From positions 1 to 64,000 of the forward strand of contig NZ_FNDB01000003.1 in the NCBI RefSeq assembly GCF_900099915.1: a DNA stretch of 64,000 bases. The letters are read 5' to 3'. Positions within the stretch are counted from its first letter, which is position 1. Every line of letters begins with the position of its first letter. This stretch comes from Flavobacterium omnivorum. Lineage in GTDB: Bacteria > Bacteroidota > Bacteroidia > Flavobacteriales > Flavobacteriaceae. Positions 1-8,429 of this stretch are shown here, one piece after another. The notes under the pieces are model-generated. The model made no database searches. It was not told the origin of the DNA and worked only from the letters and a program-made list of their open reading frames with translations. A program made the translations under genes and the position numbers.

Positions 1-63
1 ATTTCTACTCTAATTCGTTTTGCTTGCCAGTATTTAAATGAACGTTTGCACTTCTTGCGGGTG

Positions 64-93
64 CAAAACTAACTCCTTTATACCGTTATTCAA
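64..93 (-). promoter_or_regulatory. Bacteroidota promoter firing leftward out of the window
   Basis: Read on the minus strand, a TTG (91-93) is followed after 19 nt by TAGTTTTG (64-71). This is a full match to the Bacteroidota -33/-7 pattern TTG-N19-TAnnTTTG. The roughly 60 nt transcribed before the window edge contain no obvious start codon followed by an open frame, so a long leader or a stable RNA lies to the left. The box match is seen directly; the identity of the transcript is unknown. Confidence 0.55.
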
Positions 94-498
94 GCTTTTT
101 TAAACACTTTTTTTATCCTTTTCTTAACTTTTACTTTAACTTGCTGAAAATACGCTCCTTGAAAAAAAAGTTTTTTATGATTCACTCAACCTATCCAAAG
201 ATAAGCTTGCAAAATGGACCAAAATCTAGTTTTTTTATCATTATATCAATCTAGCATGTCTTGAATTAGCAATGCCTTTAAAACATTTATTGGTTCTCTG
301 AGCCTCTTTATTGACATCACAGACAAGATTAATACTCATTTTAGGTCATTGACTGCAGTATCATCTATGAGAGTTAGGTTTTTTTGACGCCTGGACAGTT
401 GTTCCAGGTTTGTTTCTTACGGTTCTCATTATATAAAGACATTCTATACCTACCTATATATAAGGTACACCGAATTCTAAGTCAATTATACAACTCTC
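94..498. other. Gene-free stretch, nothing assigned
   Basis: No open frame with coding character was found on either strand. One weak hairpin (CCTGGA 390-395 with TCCAGG 403-408, followed by TTTGTTTC) could be a poor plus-strand terminator. Otherwise the stretch is AT-rich spacer. Confidence 0.4.
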
Positions 499-582
499 CG
501 CGTTAGGGATAGTAGCGCAAAGCCCGCAGCCAAGTGGAGTGCAACGCAACTTGACGAGGACTTGTAGCGAATAGCCCGGCCC
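499..582 (+). repeat. Dispersed flavobacterial repeat, family C
   Basis: This is a G+C-richer island in AT-rich spacer. It begins GCGTTAGGGATAGTAGCG and ends GAATAGCCCGGCCC, with AGGACTTG before the end. A second copy on the opposite strand lies at 46421-46506 (GGGATAGCAGTG ... CGAGGACTTGAAGCGAATAGCCCGACCC on the minus strand). The shared ends and variable middle mark it as a dispersed element and not a gene. Confidence 0.6.
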
Positions 583-587
583 TATAT

Positions 588-629
588 AAAAAAGAGGCTA
601 CTACCCATTTAGATAATAGCCTCTTTTTT
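588..629 (-). terminator. Bidirectional intrinsic terminator after the FtsX-type permease gene
   Basis: The arms AAGAGGCTA and TAGCCTCTT flank a short loop, with A-runs on one side and T-runs on the other, so it can work on both strands. It lies 25 nt past the stop codon of the minus-strand permease gene. Confidence 0.75.
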
Positions 630-654
630 ATAGAGGGAAACGCCAAAATGAAGT

Positions 655-1890
655 TTAATCGAAACGGATGGCTTTTACTGGTGATATTTTAGTTATTATA
701 TAGGATGGAATTAGTAACACCAAGAAACAAACAGCAACTGTAAGAGCATTAAGCAAGGCTATATATCCCCAGTTCAAATAAACGGGTGCTTGATTGACAT
801 AATAATTTTCTGGATTAAGTTTGATGACACCAAAATGTTGCTGAATCAACAACAACGATATCCCTATGAGGTTTCCCCAAAACAGTCCTCTCACAATAAG
901 GTAAAAGGCATTGTACAGAAATATTTTTCTAACTGACCAATTATTTGCCCCTAAAGCTTTAAGGATTCCTATCATTTGAGTGCGTTCAAGAATGAGCACT
1001 AAAAGCGCAACAACCATATTAATGGTGGCGACAAGTATCATAACCGCTAAAATTACAATAATATTAAAATCGAACAATTGGAGCCATTCGAATATATAAC
1101 TGTATTTTTCGATTATGGTTTTCGTATCTAACGTAGAAGACGTTTGTGCATAAACCTGTTCACCTGTTTCCTGAATAGTATTAAAATCATCTACAAAAAC
1201 CTCAAAAGCTCCCACTTGATCGGGACTCCATTTATTAATGCGCTGCAAGTGTCGAATGTCTCCTATTAAATAAGTGGCATCAAATTCCTGAAATCCAGAA
1301 TTAAAAATACCTGTGATTTTAAATCTTCGGATGTTTGGTAGTTTGTTTTGACTTTCTTTAATGAAAAACGTATTAAAAGAATCACCTACTTTTAGATTCA
1401 ACCTTTTAGCCAAGAATTGAGAAATTAACACCTCTTGATTAAGCTCTTTTGAGAAATCAGGCAATTTACCTGAAACCAGATATTCTTTAATACTATTCCA
1501 CTGGTAATCCTTACCAACTCCTTTGAGAATTACTCCTTCGAAAGCAGTTTCGGTTCTTATTATTCCTGCTTTGGTTGCGATGGCTTGAATATGACTTATT
1601 CCAGAAACTGAAGCGAACTTTGGATAAAAATCTTGTTTTTTAGAAATAGGAATAAGTGTAACATCCGATTGATTATTATCATAATTCGAAATAATAATAT
1701 GACCATTGAAAGCAGAAACCTTCTCTCTGATTTTTTTTTGCAATCCGATTCCTGTCGCTACCGAAATAATCATCATAATCATACCAATTGCAATTGCCGA
1801 GATTGCAATTTTTATAATCGGAGCAGAAATGCTACTTTTATAATCTTTAGCAGTAATGAGACGTTTGGCTATAAAATATTCTAAATTCAA
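655..1890 (-). CDS. FtsX/LolE-type ABC transporter permease
   Basis: This 411-aa inner-membrane permease belongs to the MacB/LolC-LolE/FtsX superfamily, which moves lipoproteins or other substrates from the inner membrane with a separate ATPase. The layout fits: a short cytoplasmic N-terminus (NLEYFIAKRLI), a first membrane helix at about residues 27-50, a large periplasmic domain to about residue 270, then three helices in the C-terminal FtsX domain ending in the typical ISPVKAIRFD. No ATPase gene is adjacent, so the partner is encoded elsewhere. The start appears to be TTG, with no in-frame ATG nearby. It lies only 5 bp from the divergent start of the next gene. Family assignment is firm; the substrate is unknown. 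Confidence 0.85.
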   Translation of the reverse strand: MNLEYFIAKRLITAKDYKSSISAPIIKIAISAIAIGMIMMIISVATGIGLQKKIREKVSAFNGHIIISNYDNNQSDVTLIPISKKQDFYPKFASVSGISHIQAIATKAGIIRTETAFEGVILKGVGKDYQWNSIKEYLVSGKLPDFSKELNQEVLISQFLAKRLNLKVGDSFNTFFIKESQNKLPNIRRFKITGIFNSGFQEFDATYLIGDIRHLQRINKWSPDQVGAFEVFVDDFNTIQETGEQVYAQTSSTLDTKTIIEKYSYIFEWLQLFDFNIIVILAVMILVATINMVVALLVLILERTQMIGILKALGANNWSVRKIFLYNAFYLIVRGLFWGNLIGISLLLIQQHFGVIKLNPENYYVNQAPVYLNWGYIALLNALTVAVCFLVLLIPSYIITKISPVKAIRFD

Positions 1891-1895
1891 TTTAT

Positions 1896-3227
1896 ATGGT
1901 ATCTAATTTTGTTATACTTCGTTTTTTTGCTTTTGCTAGTGTCAAAAATACGTTTTTATTATTGGTTTTGATTGTTTTTTCTACGGCTTGTTCCACATCT
2001 TTAAGCAAGAAAAAAGAATCAAATTGGCATTGGTCCCGCGACACCATTGCAACGGCAGTATATTCAAATCAAGAATTATTAAAAAACGAATCAAACTTTA
2101 CATTGAGCAGCAAAACGGGTGCAGATAATTCTGAAGCCTATTTATCAATATTAAAAGATAAAAAAATTAGTATTGTAACCAATCAAACAGGAGTAGTTAT
2201 AAATATTCAATATGGTGAAAATATATTTAATTATAAAAAGTCTCAAACGCATATAGTCGATTTTCTATTAGAAAAAAACATAGATATCCAAAAAATATTT
2301 GCTCCAGAACACGGTTTTCGGGGAACTGCTGATGCGGGGGAACATGTGGTTGATGGAAAAGACTCTAAAACAGAACTGCCAATTGTTTCCCTTTATGGTG
2401 ACAATAAAAAACCAAAACCCGAACAACTCTCAGGAATCGACATCATGGTTTTTGATTTGCAAGACGTAGGCGCACGATTTTATACTTATATTTCTTCGTT
2501 ACATTATATAATGGAAGCCTGTGCCGAAAATAACATTTCGCTTTTACTCCTTGACCGACCAAATCCGAATGGAAGTATTGTTGACGGTCCAATTCTTGAG
2601 CCAGCATTTACAAGTTTTGTGGGCATGCATCCAATTCCTTTGCTTCACGGAATGACAATTGGCGAATATGCAAAAATGATCAATGGGGAGAAATGGCTGA
2701 AAAATGGCATTCAATGCAAATTGACAGTAATTCCATGTATTTATTACAATCGAAAAATGAATTATAGCGTACCTGTAAAACCATCACCAAATCTTCCAAA
2801 TGATCAAGCTGTGAATCTATATACCAGTTTATGCCTCTTTGAAGGTACAAATGTAAGTGTGGGGCGAGGAACTGAAAAGCAATTTCAAATTTATGGTTCT
2901 CCTTTTTTACCGAAAAGTGATTTTAGTTTTGTTCCAAAACCAAATTTTGGGGCACAAAATCCCGTTTACAATGGGACAACATGTTACGGAGAAGATTTAT
3001 CTGCAGCTGCAAAGGTAAATCGACTTGAATTAAAATGGTTAATTAAAGCCTATGAAACTACTGCTGACCAATCAAAATTCTTTAATCCTTTTTTTACAAA
3101 GCTTGCAGGAACAAAAATTTTACAGCAACAAATTGAAAATGGAATTTCAGAAAAAGAAATCAGAGAAAGCTGGAAGGACGGCTTGCAAAAGTTTAAGAAA
3201 ATGAGCGAAAAATATTTAATTTATTAA
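1896..3227 (+). CDS. DUF1343 lipoprotein, NamZ-like exo-N-acetylmuramidase family
   Basis: The 443-aa product has a hydrophobic N-terminal signal ending in a lipobox-like FSTAC (Cys about residue 32), so it is probably an outer-membrane or periplasmic lipoprotein. The rest matches the DUF1343 family, with conserved stretches FAPEHGFRG, FDLQDVGARFYTY, LLDRPNPNG and SVGRGTEKQF. Characterised members (NamZ, GH171) remove terminal N-acetylmuramic acid from peptidoglycan fragments, so a role in muropeptide salvage is inferred. The length is slightly above typical because of an insert of about 60 residues between the signal and the catalytic domain. The exact start is uncertain: a TAATTTTG promoter-like box lies just inside the predicted coding start. 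Confidence 0.85.
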   Translation: MVSNFVILRFFAFASVKNTFLLLVLIVFSTACSTSLSKKKESNWHWSRDTIATAVYSNQELLKNESNFTLSSKTGADNSEAYLSILKDKKISIVTNQTGVVINIQYGENIFNYKKSQTHIVDFLLEKNIDIQKIFAPEHGFRGTADAGEHVVDGKDSKTELPIVSLYGDNKKPKPEQLSGIDIMVFDLQDVGARFYTYISSLHYIMEACAENNISLLLLDRPNPNGSIVDGPILEPAFTSFVGMHPIPLLHGMTIGEYAKMINGEKWLKNGIQCKLTVIPCIYYNRKMNYSVPVKPSPNLPNDQAVNLYTSLCLFEGTNVSVGRGTEKQFQIYGSPFLPKSDFSFVPKPNFGAQNPVYNGTTCYGEDLSAAAKVNRLELKWLIKAYETTADQSKFFNPFFTKLAGTKILQQQIENGISEKEIRESWKDGLQKFKKMSEKYLIY

Positions 3228-3288
3228 AAATCAATCCTTTACTCAACCGAAAGGATTGGAAATCATAATAGGGAGATATAATTGTAAA

Positions 3289-3783
3289 TTATAATGGCAA
3301 CTTCTTCTTCATTTCTTCTAATATATTAAAAGCAGCTGGGCAAATTGCGATGTTCTTTAACGTAATATCTGTAATTTGCTGAAACTTCTTCCTGTCCGTA
3401 TGTGGGAATTCGCGACATGCTTTTGGCCGGACGTCATAAATCATACAAGCATTTTCATGATCTAAAAAAGTACACGGAACACTTTGCAAAACATAATCTT
3501 GATCTTCATCAACACGCAGATATTGTTCTATAAATTGCTGTGGCTTTTGCCTCAAATATTTCGACACACGCTCAATATCCGCAGAAGTAAATAATGGCCC
3601 TGTTGTCTTGCAACAATTAGCACATTTCAAACAATCCGTTTTTTTGAATTCAGCGTCATGTAAATACTGCATTACATAATCTAAATTTTTAGGGGTCTTT
3701 TTTTTCAGCTTATCGAAATACTTTTTGTTTTCGATATGCTTATCTTTGGCTTCTTTAGGAAGTTCGTTTAAAGTAGGTTTCAA
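3289..3783 (-). CDS. YkgJ-type zinc/iron-chelating CxxCxxCC protein
   Basis: This 164-aa cytoplasmic protein belongs to the YkgJ/UPF0153 family. It has the signature CLKCANCC (about residues 56-63), a second set of cysteines in VPCTFLDHENACMIYDVRPKACREFP, and a final Cys in AICPAA. These are thought to bind zinc or an Fe-S cluster. No reaction is established for the family. The gene is alone on the minus strand, divergent from the methyltransferase, with a TATTTTTG promoter-like box about 25 nt upstream. The N-terminal 40 residues are lysine-rich and poorly conserved. Confidence 0.85.
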   Translation of the reverse strand: MKPTLNELPKEAKDKHIENKKYFDKLKKKTPKNLDYVMQYLHDAEFKKTDCLKCANCCKTTGPLFTSADIERVSKYLRQKPQQFIEQYLRVDEDQDYVLQSVPCTFLDHENACMIYDVRPKACREFPHTDRKKFQQITDITLKNIAICPAAFNILEEMKKKLPL

Positions 3784-3843
3784 ATTGCAAGTTTAAATTT
3801 TTGCAAAAATAACACTTTTTGAACGAGGATTATAGCTTTATGA

Positions 3844-4575
3844 ATGTTGAATTTAGAATTACAAACAATGAAAGACCTTTTTGGCCAAGCCATACTCGAT
3901 TATCAAACTAATAATTCTCCAGAGGATTTAATTACTGAGACTACCATCTCTCAAGAAGATGAAATGTCCGTTGCTTATTTATTCCGTTCGCATGCCGAAA
4001 TGCCCTTATTGGAACAAAAAGCACTAGAACTTGCTAGAGGAAAAGTGCTGGATGTAGGTTGTGGCGCAGGAAGTCACAGTTTGTATTTACAAAACAAAAG
4101 AAATTTACAGGTTACCTCAATTGACATTTCTACAAATGCCATTCAAGCCTGCACGCTTCGTGGACTTAAAAATGCAAAAGTTCAAGATGTAATGACGTTA
4201 GAAGATGAAAAATATGATACTATTTTATTATTAATGAACGGTGCTGGAATGTGCGGAAAGTTAAAATACATCCCTAATTTTCTTTTAAAATTAAAATCAT
4301 TACTGAGTCCTGGTGGTCAAATTTTACTAGACAGTTCTGATATCATATATATGTTTGATGATGACGAAGATGGCGGGAAATGGATTCCCACCGCTAATCA
4401 TTATTACGGTGAAATCGTTTTCAATATCTCGTACAAAGGAGAAAAAGAAAAACCATTTGATTGGATGTTTATAGATTATAATACCCTACAAAATGCTGCT
4501 TTGGACAATGACCTCCAGTGCCAATTAATTCTCGAAGGGAAACATTATGATTATTTAGCAAAACTTTCTTTTTAA
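3844..4575 (+). CDS. Class I SAM-dependent methyltransferase
   Basis: The product is up to 243 aa with a Rossmann methyltransferase core. Motif I is VLDVGCGAGSHSLYL (about residues 69-83), followed by an acidic motif II (VTSIDIS) and a motif near NAKVQDVMTLE. The later LLLMNGAGMCGKL and LSPGGQILLDSSD segments fit this family. The substrate cannot be told from sequence. The ATG at 3868 (MKDLFGQA) is a likelier start than 3844, because similarity to the family begins there and the first eight residues look like translated leader. It stands alone; its 3' side meets queE tail to tail. Confidence 0.8.
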   Translation: MLNLELQTMKDLFGQAILDYQTNNSPEDLITETTISQEDEMSVAYLFRSHAEMPLLEQKALELARGKVLDVGCGAGSHSLYLQNKRNLQVTSIDISTNAIQACTLRGLKNAKVQDVMTLEDEKYDTILLLMNGAGMCGKLKYIPNFLLKLKSLLSPGGQILLDSSDIIYMFDDDEDGGKWIPTANHYYGEIVFNISYKGEKEKPFDWMFIDYNTLQNAALDNDLQCQLILEGKHYDYLAKLSF

Positions 4576-4681
4576 AGTACTACCATAGAAGGAAACAAGA
4601 TAAAAATAAATCCTTCAATACTAAAAAAGTGAACAAGCTGGCAATTCAAAAAATCGAAAGTTTCACACAAGGGCCATAACG

Positions 4682-4719
4682 AAAAACCCCAAAACAGGAT
4701 AAATGTTTTGGGGTTTAAT
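4682..4719. terminator. Bidirectional terminator between methyltransferase and queE
   Basis: The arms AAACCCCAAAACA and TGTTTTGGGGTTT close a 7-nt loop. T-rich sequence follows on each strand. It sits between two convergent genes and can serve both. Confidence 0.8.
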
Positions 4720-4721
4720 TT

Positions 4722-5354
4722 TTAAGGGATATTCAAATATTTATGTGTTTGTAATGATACACGCCATTTGGGATTTTTCATTACATAATCCACAATTAGC
4801 GGTGTCATTTCTTCTTTTTTGCTCCATTCTGGTTGAAGAAACAAAATAGCATTTGGATTTACTCTTTCAGCTTGTTCTTCAGCAAAAATAAAATCATGTT
4901 TATTGTAAATAATTACTTTCAACTCGTGCGCATTAACATAAACGGTTTCTGTCGGTAATTTGTTTTTCTTTGGCGAAAGACAAATCCAATCCCAAGCTCC
5001 GGAGAGCGGATAAGCACCTGAAGTTTCAATATGAACTTTTAATTTTTGTTCTTTTAGTTTTTGAGTAAGCAAAGTCATATCCCACATCAAAGGTTCTCCA
5101 CCAGTAACTACAACGGTATCTGCATACTTATTTGCATTTTCGACTATCAAATCAATAACCGTTGGCGGGTGCAATGCTGCATTCCAACTTTCTTTTACAT
5201 CACACCAATGGCAACCAACATCACAACCACCTATTCGAATAAAATATGCTGCTGTTCCTGTATGAAATCCTTCTCCCTGAATGGTATAAAATTCTTCCAT
5301 CAAGGGTAACATCGCACCTTTGTTAACTTCTAATTGTATTTCTTTTGATAACAT
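4722..5354 (-). CDS. queE: 7-carboxy-7-deazaguanine synthase
   Basis: This 210-aa radical SAM enzyme converts 6-carboxytetrahydropterin to 7-carboxy-7-deazaguanine in preQ0/queuosine synthesis. It has the radical SAM triad CDVGCHWC (CxxxCxxC, about residues 44-51) inside RIGGCDVGCHWCDVKESW, and N-terminal EEFYTIQGEGFHTG, which is typical of QueE. GGEPLMW is the usual downstream glycine motif. Length is normal for the family. A TATCTTTG box at 5377-5384 could be its promoter. A second queuosine gene, queA, lies at 24009-25058, so the modification pathway is scattered on the chromosome. Confidence 0.93.
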   Translation of the reverse strand: MLSKEIQLEVNKGAMLPLMEEFYTIQGEGFHTGTAAYFIRIGGCDVGCHWCDVKESWNAALHPPTVIDLIVENANKYADTVVVTGGEPLMWDMTLLTQKLKEQKLKVHIETSGAYPLSGAWDWICLSPKKNKLPTETVYVNAHELKVIIYNKHDFIFAEEQAERVNPNAILFLQPEWSKKEEMTPLIVDYVMKNPKWRVSLQTHKYLNIP

Positions 5355-5376
5355 TATTAAATTTTATTTTAAAGTG

Positions 5377-5384
5377 CAAAGATA
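5377..5384 (-). promoter_or_regulatory. Candidate -7 box for queE
   Basis: On the minus strand this reads TATCTTTG, matching TAnnTTTG, about 22 nt upstream of the ATG. No good TTG is found at the -33 position, so the call rests on one element. Confidence 0.4.
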
Positions 5385-5525
5385 GTTAATTTGAAAAGGA
5401 GTTAATTTGAAATCAGTAGCTAATATTACAAACTTCGAAAATACGTTAGCCATCAGCATTGTAATCCAGAGTAAGAAATGAGAATTTTATCCTTAACTGT
5501 TATTCTCTTAAAATATTAAGCACAA

Positions 5526-5557
5526 AAAAAACCGATAATCAAATGACTATCGGTTTC
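5526..5557 (-). terminator. Terminator of the tonB/exb operon
   Basis: On the minus strand, AAACCGATA and TATCGGTTT pair around a 10-nt loop and are followed by eight T. It lies 20-50 nt past the stop codon of the TPR gene, the last gene of the operon. Confidence 0.85.
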
Positions 5558-5578
5558 TATTATCATTAAAAATTTCAA

Positions 5579-7258
5579 CTATTTTAAAATCTTAATCGAC
5601 TCAGTAGCATAAGTATTTGCTGGATCTAAAGCAAGAGTCTTTTTAAAATACTCAATAGCTTTAGGCTTGTCAGTGTTTGCAAAACTTGCTGCCATATTGT
5701 TGTAAGATTCAATAATCTTAGTCTTAACTGCTGGTTTGGCAAGTTCTTCTGCTCCTAGTTCTGTAGTTTTTGCTACATAATCTTCATAATTCTTAACCAT
5801 AACATCATCTCTTTCAAGTAATCTGTTGGTTCTTGCTTTATAAAGATAAGCTTCTAAATACGTTGGCGAAGCTACTAACACTTTATCAAAAGCTGCCAGA
5901 GCCTTTTCCAATCCAACTACATCAACTTTCACCCCTTTTTCTTTGTTAATGTTTGCGTAGTAATTAGCTAAACCAAAATAAACATTGTCATCAAGGAAAT
6001 TTGAAGAATCATTGGTATTTGCTCCATATTCAAATATTGCAGCAGCTTCGGAATACAGTTTTCCTGCAAATAATTTTTTACCTACTTCACTTAATTCTTG
6101 AACTGCTAAAGGTTCCATTTCAATCGCTTTTTTGATATCCACTATACCTGCTTGAAAAGCAATTGGATCAATTGACAATCCATCAGCGCTAGTTCCTTTT
6201 TTAATTTTAGTTAAACCCAAATACAAATAATCTAATGCTATAGCTTTATTTCCTGGAGAAGTAATAAAACTGTCCAATGATTTAATAGCTACATCAACAT
6301 TACCGTTTTTGTATGCAGCATATCCTAAATAACGATAGATTCTAGGGTTAACTTTGTCCAATTCAATCATTTTATTAGCTTCTGCTTCTAGAGCAACATA
6401 ATCCTCTATCAAAATAAGAAAATCAGCACGACGCATTCTTGAATTTATCGAATAATCCGTCAATGACATGTATTTATCATAGTGACCTAATGCAATTTTA
6501 TAATTAGCTGCGGCTTGAGATGGCTTATTACGTGCTATTTTATAATACGTTTCAGCTAATTCTCTATATACTGGACCATAATTAGGATTGATAGCAATTA
6601 CTTCATTGTACGCTTTTAAAGCTTCATCATACGATTTAGCCCCTTTCAACAAAACCCCTAATTGCATTTTTGCTCTAAGCAAACTGTTGTCTGCTTGGAA
6701 AGCATTTCTATATGCAACATAAGCTTCATTTTGCTTACCATCACCATAATAGGCGTCTCCTAGGGCCAGTTGCAATTGAGCATCTTGCGCATTATTAATT
6801 GCCGCTCTACTTAAAACTGCGATTGCATTTTTGTAATCTGGTTTCACCGCATTCATATAGGCTCTTCCGATATAAATAAATTCTTCGAAATCTTTTCTTC
6901 TCATGTCGCTTGTAGCTAAAGCAAATTTAGCTTGAGCACCAACAACATCATTTTTATCTAAATCCATTTGACCTAGACCAATATGATTCAATTTAGCTCC
7001 ATCAGAAGCGCTTAATCCATTTTGAAAATAAATCTTAGCAGAATCTTGTACATTTTGATTCAGATAAACATTCCCTAAAGTAAAAAATGCAGCTCCATCA
7101 GATGGCTTTGCTTTAATGATTGATTTTAAAATTGTTTTTGCGCTTTCAAATTGCTCCGCATCAATCGCTTTTTTAGCTTGATTAATATCCTGTGCTTGCA
7201 GCGTAAAAGCTGACGCCAATAAGGCAACACTTAACGTTGTAAATTTATTCATGTTCAT
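5579..7258 (-). CDS. Secreted tetratricopeptide-repeat protein of the TonB operon
   Basis: The product is about 559 aa and begins with a Sec signal peptide (MNMNKFTTLSVALLASAFTLQAQ). Almost all the rest is TPR-like helical repeats, for example AAFFTLGNVYLNQNVQDSAKIYF, NEAYVAYRNAFQADNSLLRAKMQL and PKAIEYFKKTLALDPANTYA. TPR arrays are binding scaffolds, so a periplasmic adaptor role is inferred. The in-frame ATG at 7258 is preferred over upstream ATGs at 7282 and 7279, which overlap the preceding gene by up to 14 nt. It is the last gene of the exbB-exbD-exbD-tonB cluster and is followed by a strong terminator, which ties it to TonB-linked transport. The exact partner is unknown. Confidence 0.85.
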   Translation of the reverse strand: MNMNKFTTLSVALLASAFTLQAQDINQAKKAIDAEQFESAKTILKSIIKAKPSDGAAFFTLGNVYLNQNVQDSAKIYFQNGLSASDGAKLNHIGLGQMDLDKNDVVGAQAKFALATSDMRRKDFEEFIYIGRAYMNAVKPDYKNAIAVLSRAAINNAQDAQLQLALGDAYYGDGKQNEAYVAYRNAFQADNSLLRAKMQLGVLLKGAKSYDEALKAYNEVIAINPNYGPVYRELAETYYKIARNKPSQAAANYKIALGHYDKYMSLTDYSINSRMRRADFLILIEDYVALEAEANKMIELDKVNPRIYRYLGYAAYKNGNVDVAIKSLDSFITSPGNKAIALDYLYLGLTKIKKGTSADGLSIDPIAFQAGIVDIKKAIEMEPLAVQELSEVGKKLFAGKLYSEAAAIFEYGANTNDSSNFLDDNVYFGLANYYANINKEKGVKVDVVGLEKALAAFDKVLVASPTYLEAYLYKARTNRLLERDDVMVKNYEDYVAKTTELGAEELAKPAVKTKIIESYNNMAASFANTDKPKAIEYFKKTLALDPANTYATESIKILK

Positions 7259-7268
7259 TGTAGTTAAA

Positions 7269-8195
7269 TTATTTTTCATCATTTTGGCTTTTAGTTATTG
7301 TAAATTTCCTCGCAGGAATACGTATAGGTAATAACCCGGATTTTAAAATTATTCTTTGTCCTACATCTCCACCAACGAATGAAGCGAACCCCATTCCTAG
7401 GCCAGAATAACCTTGACAATTGATTATATACAAATCACGTGCCAAAGGGTATTTTTTTTCTGCTATATTATTTTGCGATGGCAAGTAGGATTCATTCCCT
7501 ACTAGACCCGTTACTCTTAAAGCATTCACATTATCAACATACTTTTGCATCGCTGGCTGTGGCTGAGATAGCCAATTGACACCAACAACACCAATCATAT
7601 CTGAATTTTCTGAAACATATTTTATCACTTCATCATTCGTTTTGAAGGAGAAAACCCCACTTTTAGGAATACTCTCAATCTCTGCCAGAGATTTCATATA
7701 GCGCACCGTGCTTGAATTCAAATTGTCAAAAACCAATCCTTTAATTGATGAAGTAGACTTTCCTTGCATAAAACTTACGACCTCTTTAAGAGAGATTATC
7801 GAGTCTTGCATATTCTTATTAGCAATAAACGCAATGGCATCTGTAGCAAATGGCGTTATTTTAGGGCTAATTTTTCTAGATTTAAAAATTTTCAATTCCT
7901 CCGTTGTCAAATTTCTAGACAAAATCGCTATCGCTCCTTTTTCATTAAATAAAGAGTTTAGGACTTCAGACTCCGATTTTGAAACAAGCTTTATCTTAGC
8001 CTCATAATTATTCTCAAATACAGCTACCTGATCCTCTATTATAGGAGACAACGTTTCATCAACAAAGATCGTTGCAGTACCTTTCAAAATAGTTTCCTCT
8101 TCCTTTGACGTATTGGATTGATTACAAGAGTAACCTAACACTAGTACTAGCATTAAGAAAAAAATAAAATATGGAAGTTTAGCAAATTTTTTCAT
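7269..8195 (-). CDS. PstS-like periplasmic substrate-binding lipoprotein
   Basis: This 308-aa protein has a lipoprotein signal ending LVLGYSC (Cys about residue 24). The mature part resembles the PstS/phosphate-binding-protein fold: ATIFVDETLSPIIEDQVAVFE near the start, EVVSFMQG, IGVVGVNWLSQPQ, PLARDLYIINCQGYSGLGMGFASFVGGDVGQRIILKSGLLP near the end. No pstA, pstB or pstC permease or ATPase gene is nearby; the neighbours are tonB and a TPR gene. A function in ordinary phosphate ABC import is therefore doubtful. Binding of a phosphate-like ligand linked to the TonB machine is inference only. It sits 3 nt after the preceding small gene. Confidence 0.8.
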   Translation of the reverse strand: MKKFAKLPYFIFFLMLVLVLGYSCNQSNTSKEEETILKGTATIFVDETLSPIIEDQVAVFENNYEAKIKLVSKSESEVLNSLFNEKGAIAILSRNLTTEELKIFKSRKISPKITPFATDAIAFIANKNMQDSIISLKEVVSFMQGKSTSSIKGLVFDNLNSSTVRYMKSLAEIESIPKSGVFSFKTNDEVIKYVSENSDMIGVVGVNWLSQPQPAMQKYVDNVNALRVTGLVGNESYLPSQNNIAEKKYPLARDLYIINCQGYSGLGMGFASFVGGDVGQRIILKSGLLPIRIPARKFTITKSQNDEK

Positions 8196-8198
8196 AAA

Positions 8199-8429
8199 CT
8201 AATTATTATTATCATTTATAATTCGGAAAAATCTAAATGAAGCATAAGCTATAAGTAAGATTCCGAATGCGATTCTATAAGCTGGAGACATATCTAAAGG
8301 AAAATTCTTCATGAAGATAATGAATAAACCTAATACCAGATATATCAGAAAAAACAAAATTCCTAAAACAAGAAGAAATCGCTCTTTAAGCGATTTCTTC
8401 CTAATATTACTAAGTATGTTATTCAACAT
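8199..8429 (-). CDS. Small two-helix membrane protein in the tonB operon
   Basis: This 76-aa protein has a basic N-terminus (NIRKKSLKER) and two hydrophobic segments (about residues 19-41 and 51-70) ending in a polar tail. Its ATG overlaps the TAA of tonB by one base (TAATG), implying translational coupling. It matches no named family known to me. Its position inside a conserved-looking energy-transduction operon makes it a likely real gene and a possible accessory subunit of the TonB complex. Confidence 0.75.
   Translation of the reverse strand: MLNNILSNIRKKSLKERFLLVLGILFFLIYLVLGLFIIFMKNFPLDMSPAYRIAFGILLIAYASFRFFRIINDNNN

Noticed and set aside
499..582. The G+C-rich island near the left edge as part of a stable RNA gene
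   Set aside because: A second copy at 46421-46506 with the same ends shows that it is a dispersed repeat.
5400..5525. Possible small gene or RNA between queE and the TPR gene
   Set aside because: No frame, hairpin or promoter pair stood out; the stretch is plain AT-rich spacer.
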